From the NCBI GenBank assembly GCA_964525995.1, contig CAZGIM010000003.1, forward strand, positions 124,001-188,000: a stretch of 64,000 nucleotides of DNA, in the 5' to 3' direction. Both the position numbers and the translations under genes were made by a program. This DNA is from CAIVAT01 sp964525995 (GTDB lineage Bacteria > Bacteroidota > Bacteroidia > Bacteroidales > FEN-979). The notes under the pieces were generated by a model. It was given only the letters and a program-made list of their open reading frames with translations. It searched no databases and had not been told where the DNA came from. Of this stretch, positions 53,981-60,711 are shown one piece after another (the first letter of the stretch is position 1; every line of letters begins with the position of its first letter).

Positions 53981-54565
53981 GTGAAAGGAACTCCAACAAA
54001 GAAAAAAACCACAAATCACAAACCGGTCAAATCCGGTACTGACGACCGTTTTAAAAGCCAATGGAAACAGAAAAAGCCGGTTATTTTGTTCATCCTTGGT
54101 TTTGCTGTTCTGATGGTCCTGTTTTACCTATTGTGGTTCTCCGATTTTTATACCCGGCAGATCCAACCCCATATTGTGCATCTGAATGCGGTGATTTCAA
54201 ATGCCGTGCTCCGTCTTTTCGGTTTTAATACCGTGGTCAGCGGCAGTACTGTCGAATCGGACCTCTTTTCGGTCAATATCTTAAAAGGATGCGACGCGGT
54301 GGAGGCCATTGCACTCCTTTCTGCCGCCCTGCTCTCGTTCCCGGCGAAATGGAGCCAAAAACTAGTGGGTTTTTTAGCCGGAGCCGCCATTTTGTTTGTC
54401 CTCAACCTGGTGCGGATCATTTCCTTGTTCATCACAGGAGTATATGCCCCATCGATTTTCGAGTTGATGCATGTCGAGGTCTGGCAGTTTATATTTATTC
54501 TGGTTGCAGTCGGCATCTGGATTTTCTGGATCAGATGGTGTAAAAAGAGTGTTCCCCATGTTTAA
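53981..54565 (+). CDS. xrtH: Exosortase H-like transpeptidase
   Basis: 194 residues from the GTG at 53981. An in-frame TTG at 53927 lies inside the terminator hairpin and is unlikely. A basic N terminus precedes six or so membrane helices. The active-site trio is present: Cys104 in KGCDAVEAIALL, Arg145 in LNLVRIISLF and His164 in MHVEVWQF. These are the Cys-Arg-His residues of exosortases/archaeosortases. The adjacent IPTLSEWG protein identifies it as the exosortase H (IPTLxxWG-specific) branch. It should cut the tail of the upstream protein in the inner membrane and pass it on for surface attachment. Start choice is uncertain, since no ATG is available. Confidence 0.9.
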   Translation: MKGTPTKKKTTNHKPVKSGTDDRFKSQWKQKKPVILFILGFAVLMVLFYLLWFSDFYTRQIQPHIVHLNAVISNAVLRLFGFNTVVSGSTVESDLFSVNILKGCDAVEAIALLSAALLSFPAKWSQKLVGFLAGAAILFVLNLVRIISLFITGVYAPSIFELMHVEVWQFIFILVAVGIWIFWIRWCKKSVPHV

Positions 54566-55181
54566 GACAAAAACCCTTTGGATGTTTTTGCTGAAGGCAG
54601 TCATCCTGTATGGATTGCTGGCACTTCCACTGCCGTTTTACAACGAAATGTACGGAGCTTTCTACCGGTCGATGGCCACCACCTTTTTTGAAAAGTTCGG
54701 CGATGGCGGCCTCGTGAAATTTGAAAAGCAAGAGGGAGTCTTTACCACCCGGATCATCATCCTGAACACCAAAAAAGCCCGTTCCGACGGCGCCTTTTAT
54801 GGCGGCTCATGCGACATCAATCCACGGTATTACGGCTATGTCCCGACAATCCTGCTGATATCGCTGATCATTGCCTCGCCCGTACCCCGGAAAAGAAAGC
54901 TGGTCGCCCTGTTGGCCGGACTGATCCTGCTCTATGCCCTGATCCTCTTCAAGCAATGGATCATCCTCCTGACCCTGTGCGACCAGGGAGGGGCCGATCT
55001 GGGCCTCATGACCTTTAATTCATTTCAACTGAAATTGCTGCGGATCACGAGCAATATTCTTTATAAATCGGTCAGCCCCGTGATGTATTTCACCGTGGCG
55101 ATCTGGCTCCTGGTGACCTTCAGGATGGACGATCTCAAGCCAGCAACCAAGATAGTTCGACACGATATTAAAGCAAAATGA
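54558..55181 (+). CDS. Exosortase-associated membrane protein
   Basis: 207 residues from the ATG at 54558, overlapping the exosortase stop by eight bases; a further-upstream in-frame ATG at 54471 is inside the sortase gene. One N-terminal helix (WMFLLKAVILYGLLALPLPF), an exported domain of about 65 residues (including GGSCDINPRYYGYVP), then three further helices. The pattern and position match the small membrane partner found beside exosortase H in other bacteria; I recall such a partner family but cannot confirm membership. It probably assists sorting. The overlap implies translational coupling with the sortase. Confidence 0.75.
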   Translation: MFKTKTLWMFLLKAVILYGLLALPLPFYNEMYGAFYRSMATTFFEKFGDGGLVKFEKQEGVFTTRIIILNTKKARSDGAFYGGSCDINPRYYGYVPTILLISLIIASPVPRKRKLVALLAGLILLYALILFKQWIILLTLCDQGGADLGLMTFNSFQLKLLRITSNILYKSVSPVMYFTVAIWLLVTFRMDDLKPATKIVRHDIKAK

Positions 55182-55501
55182 GTCCTCTCAAATAACTTTA
55201 CACTGGCTTTATTCCATCCCAATCGGGCGTGGAAGATGTCAACTAATTCTGTACTTTTAAATGAGGCCTTGTGTTTCATTTTTCTCGGATAATTGGTGGT
55301 ACAACTATCTTAGATAATGAATATCAAGGTCTTATGAACATTTATATATTTATTTTATCAACATAATTATTAACATTAATCATTGGTAATCAAAATGTTT
55401 AAAAATTGTCATGTACTAAGAAAAATGATATATATTTGAAACTTTCAAAAATGAATCTGTTGTCCCCGGTCAACGATTCAATCAGGAAAGCCTGCCCGCC
55501 T
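55182..55501. other. AT-rich intergenic region with a promoter
   Basis: 320 bases between the sortase partner and the barrel gene. It is AT-rich, with several TTATTAAC-type words near 55360-55400. The only clear element is TATATTTG at 55431-55438. No convincing terminator hairpin or small gene is seen. Confidence 0.5.
55431..55438 (+). promoter_or_regulatory. -7 box (TATATTTG) for the barrel/hydrolase genes
   Basis: Exact TAnnTTTG match, 64 bases before the ATG at 55502. Confidence 0.55.
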
Positions 55502-56113
55502 ATGAGAAAGATCTTGGTTACCTTGCTGTTCACCTTCATGATGCTGTGTGCCTACGCCCAGGAACGACCATACAGAATCGGTGTTAAAGGTGGAATCAAC
55601 TACATCCACCTCGAAAACTACGGAGGAGGTTTTTACTCTGACTTTGAAGCCAAACCCGGCTGGAATGCCGGTGTGTTGTTTGAGTATACCTTCGGCAGGT
55701 TTGTCAAATATACCATTGCCCCCGAATTGATCTTCTCGGAATCGGTGACCGATGTCGATCTTTTATACCTGACGGATAACCTGGCTACTATTCAATCGAT
55801 CGACTTACCGGTAAATATTAAAGTAGGTTTGCAGTTGAGCAAAATATTCCGGCCTTACTGCCTCGGAGCCATCTATGGATCTTACGTTGTTCATAATACC
55901 GGTGATTTTTTTGAATTTCTCGACATCGACAATACCTCCGCCGTCGAAAACATCAACAGGTTTTATTTTGGTGTCGCCGCCGGACTTGGTTTTGACCTCT
56001 GGAAATTTCAGGTCGAAGGACGATACCGGTGGAATCTCAACAGGATTGTCACCGATGATTATAAACAACTAAAGCAAATGGGATTTGAATTATCATGCGC
56101 CTTTCTCTTCTGA
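55502..56113 (+). CDS. Outer-membrane beta-barrel protein
   Basis: 203 residues from the ATG at 55502, chosen for its signal peptide (KILVTLLFTFMMLCAYAQ); ATGs at 55406 and 55451 add non-signal sequence. The mature protein begins YRIGVKGGINYIHLENYGG and has repeated amphipathic strands (GWNAGVLFEYTFGRF, YTIAPELIFSE, LPVNIKVGLQLSK, FYFGVAAGLGFDLWKFQVEGRYRWNL), the PorT-family eight-strand pattern. The function is unknown. It is followed after 25 bases by an exported hydrolase in the same direction. Confidence 0.78.
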   Translation: MRKILVTLLFTFMMLCAYAQERPYRIGVKGGINYIHLENYGGGFYSDFEAKPGWNAGVLFEYTFGRFVKYTIAPELIFSESVTDVDLLYLTDNLATIQSIDLPVNIKVGLQLSKIFRPYCLGAIYGSYVVHNTGDFFEFLDIDNTSAVENINRFYFGVAAGLGFDLWKFQVEGRYRWNLNRIVTDDYKQLKQMGFELSCAFLF

Positions 56114-56138
56114 TCCGAACTAAACTATTTCCGATACC

Positions 56139-57332
56139 ATGAACAAGTATATATTTTATGGTCTGTTATTCTGTTCGTTGTGGTCTTGCAAAAAGGAACC
56201 ATTAGACGAATTTTTCTTTCTCGAAAGTGTTCAGAAAACCGAAGATGTTGACAAATATGTAATGGCTGCCCGGCTGAACAAGGATCCCAATGCAATACTA
56301 TTCAAGGGATTACCGAATAAAAGGATCAGGATTGTTTCCATCACCTACCGGACCACCGATCCCAAGGGGAAACCGATTCTCGCATCCGGGGCGATCTTCT
56401 ATCCAATAGCCGATGCCGATTTCACCAAGCATGGTACCATCCTGGGCGTTCATTATACCTATGGGGCGAATTATGAGGTGCCCTCGGAGCGAATGGCCGT
56501 TACTGAGGCGCTTTTCACTTTTTTCGGCTTCACCGTGGTCGCTCCTGATTATATTGGCTATGGAGCCTCCAAAGACAAGGTACATCCCTATTATGATGTG
56601 ATCACTACCGGACAGGCTTGTGCCGATATGTTGCTTGCCGCAAAGGAGTATTTTGCCTCCATCAGCCGGAAGATGTCACACAAGATTACCGTCATGGGGT
56701 ACTCCCAGGGGGGACAGGCCTCACTGTCGTTCCTGAAATTTGCCGAAACAGAGCCTATGTATCAGGATGCCTTTGTCATCGACCAGGTGTTTGCCGGGGG
56801 TGGCGCTTACGACCTTATCAAGTCGTACGATTCATTTGTTGCAAAGGATTACAGCAGCCAGCCGGTAACGATTCCCTTGCTGGTATTAGGCTTAAATTAT
56901 GGCGACAGCCTGAATCTAGACCTGAGTAAGATGTTTGCCGAACCGCTGCTGTCGAATTACGAGGAGTGGATCATTTCGAAAAAATACACTACCGACACGG
57001 TTACCGCCAAGATGAAGGAGACCAAGCTGACCAAAATCATGGCTCCGGAGGCATTCGACACCACCAATCCTAACACTAGGAAATTTAGGGCTGCCTTGCG
57101 AAACAACAGCCTGATTATCTACGGGAAGATCACCAATTGGGTACCAAAGGCAAAGATCACCCTGCTGCATGCCACCGACGATACCATTGTTCCCTACGAT
57201 AACACCGACAGCGCCTACAAAGCATTTTTAAGCGCCGGATGTAATGTCACCAAGCACGATATCCCACACAAAGACCACAAAGAAGCCGGTCAGGATTTCT
57301 ATACCTATTGTATGCTTAAGTTACTCATTTAG
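56139..57332 (+). CDS. Lipoprotein alpha/beta hydrolase (secretory lipase-like)
   Basis: 397 residues. The lipobox LWSC (Cys17) marks a lipoprotein. The hydrolase core starts near RIVSITYRTTDPKG. The nucleophile is Ser189 in MGYSQGGQAS, the acid is probably the Asp in HATDDTIVPYDN (about 347), and the His is in DIPHKDHKEAG (about 380). The GVHYTYGA and VAPDYIGYG segments form the oxyanion and lid regions seen in secretory lipases and feruloyl-esterase-like enzymes. It should hydrolyse an ester outside the cytoplasm; the substrate is unknown. It is flanked by two small barrel proteins in the same direction. Confidence 0.87.
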   Translation: MNKYIFYGLLFCSLWSCKKEPLDEFFFLESVQKTEDVDKYVMAARLNKDPNAILFKGLPNKRIRIVSITYRTTDPKGKPILASGAIFYPIADADFTKHGTILGVHYTYGANYEVPSERMAVTEALFTFFGFTVVAPDYIGYGASKDKVHPYYDVITTGQACADMLLAAKEYFASISRKMSHKITVMGYSQGGQASLSFLKFAETEPMYQDAFVIDQVFAGGGAYDLIKSYDSFVAKDYSSQPVTIPLLVLGLNYGDSLNLDLSKMFAEPLLSNYEEWIISKKYTTDTVTAKMKETKLTKIMAPEAFDTTNPNTRKFRAALRNNSLIIYGKITNWVPKAKITLLHATDDTIVPYDNTDSAYKAFLSAGCNVTKHDIPHKDHKEAGQDFYTYCMLKLLI

Positions 57333-57345
57333 CCTTACCTGAACG

Positions 57346-57852
57346 ATGAAGCCCCACCTAGTTTTATTGATATTATTGCTTGTTCCGGTCGCATTAAATG
57401 CGCAGCACAAGTCGTATGCAAAACATAATAAAGGCTATTTCTTCGATGTCGGAGTGGCCTTTGGCGGTACATTTCCGAAGAACGAGCAGCCGAAAGCGAT
57501 CGTTGAAGCCTTTACCACCCATGGATACCAGTTTTCAAACACCTTCTCGCTGGGAGCCGGCATCGCAACCTACAATACCACTACCTTCAATGTTTATATG
57601 CAGTTCCGGTTCAATCTGAGGAATATCAGCGAAGAGAAAACCCATTACACCTATATTGCCATTCGTGGAGGTTATTCCTGGAGCACCTGGACGGGCGACC
57701 GCTGGGGTGATGATAAAGGACCGTTGGTGGATCCCCGGTTCGGATGGTCTTTTTATACCAAGGAGGTCAACCTCAGGTGGAGTGTTTTTGCTGCCCCGAG
57801 CTTTTACCAGTTCCATTTTATTCCCAAGGTCGGACTTGCCTTCGAATTTTAA
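57346..57852 (+). CDS. Small exported beta-rich protein
   Basis: 168 residues with a signal peptide (LVLLILLLVPVALNAQ). The mature part has alternating strands rich in Phe/Tyr/Trp (KGYFFDVGVAFGGTF, FSNTFSLGAGIATYNT, FNVYMQFRFNLRN, YTYIAIRGGYSWSTW) and ends in F, as many outer-membrane barrels do (VGLAFEF). It is likely an eight-strand barrel of unknown function. It starts 13 bases after the hydrolase stop and is probably co-transcribed with it. Confidence 0.7.
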   Translation: MKPHLVLLILLLVPVALNAQHKSYAKHNKGYFFDVGVAFGGTFPKNEQPKAIVEAFTTHGYQFSNTFSLGAGIATYNTTTFNVYMQFRFNLRNISEEKTHYTYIAIRGGYSWSTWTGDRWGDDKGPLVDPRFGWSFYTKEVNLRWSVFAAPSFYQFHFIPKVGLAFEF

Positions 57853-57898
57853 CCCGGGCTGAATTCCTCTCAGAAAACAATAATGAGGAAGATCCGGG

Positions 57899-58597
57899 TC
57901 ACAGGCGACCTGAGGTCCAGGCTTGCACCATAGCCGAATAGGAATCGCCGACGGGCACTCTGACGGTATCAAGGTAAATATAACGCCCACGGATGCTGGT
58001 GATCCTGTTCAGGGGGACGATGAAGCTCCGGTGAACCCTCATGAACCGGTCGGCAGGCATTTTCTCGAGGATGCTCTTCAAGCTCATCAGTGAAAGGACC
58101 ATCGGGGTTTTTGGATTTGAAAGGTGCAGCTTGATATAATCGTCCAGTCCTTCAATAAAGAGTATTTCGCTCAGAACGATTTTGATGGTCTGGTATCCCG
58201 ATTTAACGAACAGAAATTCCTCATCGGGAAGTGATTTCTGAGGATGGAGCAGTTTATCGACCTTGTTGACGGCCTTAAGAAACCGTTCAAATTTGATGGG
58301 CTTTATCAGGTAATCGACGGCTTCGAGCTCGAATCCCTTAACGGCATATTGCGGATGAGCGGTGGTAAAGATGACATAGGGCTTTTCCTTTAATCCCTGG
58401 AGCAACTGGATCCCGCTGATGTCAGGCATATGGATATCGAGTAGCAAGAGGTCAGTGCGGTGAGTCTTTAAAAAGGTCAGGGCTTCGAATGCATCGGTGA
58501 AAGTGGCTGTGAGGTTCAGTAATGGTGTCTCTTCAGCATATTTTCGGATAACCTCTAAAGCCAGTGGCTCATCATCGATGGCAACAGTCCGGATCAT
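57899..58597 (-). CDS. LytTR-family response regulator (second pair)
   Basis: 232 residues: a receiver with IDDE, LLLDIHMPDISG (phospho-Asp), FTTAH and IKPIKFERF, then a LytTR DNA-binding domain (FLFVKSGYQTIKIVLSEILFIEGLDDYIKL, FMRVHRSFIV). It is a paralogue of the regulator at 28605-29345, with the same layout. Its start overlaps the kinase stop by four bases. It is the last gene of a unit read leftward, after the TonB-dependent receptor, DUF4249 and LytS genes, though the kinase has its own promoter. Confidence 0.93.
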   Translation of the reverse strand: MIRTVAIDDEPLALEVIRKYAEETPLLNLTATFTDAFEALTFLKTHRTDLLLLDIHMPDISGIQLLQGLKEKPYVIFTTAHPQYAVKGFELEAVDYLIKPIKFERFLKAVNKVDKLLHPQKSLPDEEFLFVKSGYQTIKIVLSEILFIEGLDDYIKLHLSNPKTPMVLSLMSLKSILEKMPADRFMRVHRSFIVPLNRITSIRGRYIYLDTVRVPVGDSYSAMVQAWTSGRL

Positions 58598-59754
58598 GAC
58601 AGGTCGATGGAGAGGTTCACAATATATACCTTGCCGTTGTTGGTCAGTTCGAGGTCATGGTTGTCTGGATAGATCAGCTGAAGTCGCTGGCGGGTATTGC
58701 TGATCCCGATACCGAAGGTTTCATTTTTCTCCCTGCCGGGAAAAATCTGGTTGGACACCTTGAAATTGAGCATCTTGTTACGGATCTCAATCCCGATTAG
58801 GATTGTGGCATCACGGTTTGTGGTCGTGCCATACTTGAATGCGTTTTCCACAAAAGGTATCAGGATCATCGGGGGGATCATGAAGGGATGCGGATTCCCG
58901 GTTACATCCAGGTGCACCTGAACGTTCTCGCTCAGTCGGAGTTTTTGAAGTTCGACATAATACCGGATGTATGCTATTTCGGTATCGAGTGGCACCCGGT
59001 CATTATTTACATCCTGGATAACATAATGCATCATGTCGGAAAGCTTCATGACTGCCTCAGCCGTCTGGTCGCTTTTCATGAGCGCCAGACTGTAAATGGA
59101 ATTCAAGGTATTGAAGAGAAAATGAGGATTGATCTGGTTTTTTAACATGGCAAGTTCTGTGTTCAGCCGTTCTTTTTCCACCTCCTTGCGTTTTTTTTCG
59201 TTCTGCGAAAGTTTTTGCGAGAACCGCAACCCAAGCGCCAGTCCGGTGATCAGTCCGGTGATCAGCATGAAGTTGTAAATCGGCCAACTCTTAAGCGGTT
59301 TGGGACGATTGTCGCCAAATGGTTTTTGCGGGTTGAACTGCGGAAATTTCGGTCCTGGAAAGCCCGGAACCGGCTGACTTCGATTATTATTCAGGTCAGG
59401 ATTCCTGTTCTGATCTGCTTTGAACGACGCCTGCAAGAATGGCCGGTTGCGAAAAAAATAATAATGCGAGGTCTCCATGATCACCATAGAAGCTACGACA
59501 ACGATAACCGCCAGGATCGCATAAAGGAACTTTTTCTTCCTGAAAAAAAGCCTGGGGATCAGCCAAAGGTAGTTGATATAAAAGACCCCTAAATACAATG
59601 AAGTCTGTATAAAGTTGACCCATATAAAATTCGGATCGTATGGCGATTCCCTGTATAGCAGAAAAGAGGGAAAGAAAAACAGTGTGATCCAGATCCCCAA
59701 ATGGATCAGGAACTCCACCTTTCTGTTGTCGATTCCAAACCGGGCATTAGGCAT
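58594..59754 (-). CDS. LytS/YehU-type sensor histidine kinase (second pair)
   Basis: 386 residues, longer than the first pair's kinase because of a Pro/Asn/Phe-rich loop of about 60 residues (about 115-160). Four membrane helices surround that loop. The kinase domain has NQINPHFLFNTLNSIYSLALMKSDQT (phospho-His) and a HATPase with ILIPFVENAFKYG. The only in-frame ATG, at 59754, lies within a RGGCATT heptamer array, so the first four residues (MPNA) are encoded by the repeat; a non-ATG start further in is possible. The exclusive promoter is TATATTTG at 59855-59862, with the whole leader occupied by heptamers. Confidence 0.87.
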   Translation of the reverse strand: MPNARFGIDNRKVEFLIHLGIWITLFFFPSFLLYRESPYDPNFIWVNFIQTSLYLGVFYINYLWLIPRLFFRKKKFLYAILAVIVVVASMVIMETSHYYFFRNRPFLQASFKADQNRNPDLNNNRSQPVPGFPGPKFPQFNPQKPFGDNRPKPLKSWPIYNFMLITGLITGLALGLRFSQKLSQNEKKRKEVEKERLNTELAMLKNQINPHFLFNTLNSIYSLALMKSDQTAEAVMKLSDMMHYVIQDVNNDRVPLDTEIAYIRYYVELQKLRLSENVQVHLDVTGNPHPFMIPPMILIPFVENAFKYGTTTNRDATILIGIEIRNKMLNFKVSNQIFPGREKNETFGIGISNTRQRLQLIYPDNHDLELTNNGKVYIVNLSIDLS

Positions 59755-59842
59755 TGGGCATTAGGCATTAGGGAGAATTCCGTTTTCCGTTTTCAATTTT
59801 CCGTTTTCAATTGTCAATTGTCAATTGTCAATTGTTCATTGT
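59742..59842 (-). repeat. Heptamer arrays in the leader and start of the LytS gene
   Basis: On the plus strand: four RGGCATT units at 59742-59769, a 10-base break, then nine units in strict register at 59780-59842 (CCGTTTT x2, CAATTTT, CCGTTTT, CAATTGT x4, TCATTGT). The array runs from the start codon almost to the promoter. Confidence 0.85.
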
Positions 59843-59854
59843 CATTCTTTTCTG

Positions 59855-59862
59855 CAAATATA
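59855..59862 (-). promoter_or_regulatory. -7 box (TATATTTG) for the second LytS/LytTR pair
   Basis: Exact TAnnTTTG match on the minus strand; expected transcription start is close to the outer edge of the heptamer array at 59842-59848. Confidence 0.55.
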
Positions 59863-59875
59863 CATAACCCCTTTA

Positions 59876-60685
59876 CTATTTGCTCTTTTGTATCACACGC
59901 AGGTATAGCGTGTCGGAATTGATCCCTGTGAAGATCCCCAACCCGTTGGTGATGTTGGTTGGCGGCTCCTGGTAGTTTTGCGAGGTGCTCATCTGCCGCA
60001 TGAAAAAGGTGCTGTACTCGGGATTAATGTGGTAAAGGATGATCCGGTTCCTGCCAAAATAGCGGATCGACATAGGGTTAATATTGATTACATCATCGGT
60101 GGTGGGACTTGAGGAGAACATATCGTTCACGTAAGTTGAATCTTTAAAGACCGGTACGGGATTGGTCTCCATGCATTCGATGGTGGCCAGGTAATACTCA
60201 GCGTTTTCGTTGGTGAAGTCGATGGTAACCGGATCGGGGTGCTGTCCGGCCGGTGGATCGTCGGGATCCCACTGGTACATGGAGATCGAGGTGTCTGATT
60301 GGCTAACGCCGGTTGGTTTTGACGGGACGAGGGTTGAGGAGGTTACCTGCGAATCATCCCAACCGAATTGTAACAGATAGGCGCTGTCAGGTTCCACGGC
60401 GATCATGCCAAGGGTATCGGCATAGACGCCTTCGCCCACCGGGATCAGCGTGTACCAGTCTCCAGCATAAGCAACCTTTACTACAAGATGGTCCAGGTCC
60501 CTGACCGGTAAAGTCCCGGTATCATCAGTAGGACTCTTGCGCGAAATCTTTACCTTCACCGGTGATCCCGGCTGAAGATAGGCTTCCACGACCGGAAGGT
60601 CCGACATCAGCGCACTATCATTCTTGGCGCATGAAAATAAGATCAATGCCAGCAGGATGATCGGGAAGTTGCGAAAGAATTGCAT
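59876..60685 (-). CDS. DUF4249-type lipoprotein
   Basis: 269 residues from the ATG at 60685; an ATG four codons upstream at 60697 is the alternative. Lipoprotein signal with LFSCAKND. The mature part begins PVVEAYLQPGSPVKVKISRKSP, a beta-rich opening typical of DUF4249 proteins, which in Bacteroidota usually follow TonB-dependent receptors with carboxypeptidase-like domains. It may act as the surface or periplasmic partner of the receptor, analogous to SusD-type lipoproteins, though the function is not known. It lies 26 bases downstream of the receptor gene and is probably co-transcribed. Confidence 0.82.
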   Translation of the reverse strand: MQFFRNFPIILLALILFSCAKNDSALMSDLPVVEAYLQPGSPVKVKISRKSPTDDTGTLPVRDLDHLVVKVAYAGDWYTLIPVGEGVYADTLGMIAVEPDSAYLLQFGWDDSQVTSSTLVPSKPTGVSQSDTSISMYQWDPDDPPAGQHPDPVTIDFTNENAEYYLATIECMETNPVPVFKDSTYVNDMFSSSPTTDDVININPMSIRYFGRNRIILYHINPEYSTFFMRQMSTSQNYQEPPTNITNGLGIFTGINSDTLYLRVIQKSK

Positions 60686-60711
60686 AGATGGGATCATAGG
60701 ATTTTGAATTT

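Noticed and set aside
59742..59769. Phase variation of the LytS gene by frame shifting in the heptamer array
   Set aside because: The units lie mostly upstream of the start. Any array of two or more units keeps an in-frame ATG at the second unit from the coding region, so a simple on/off switch is not supported.
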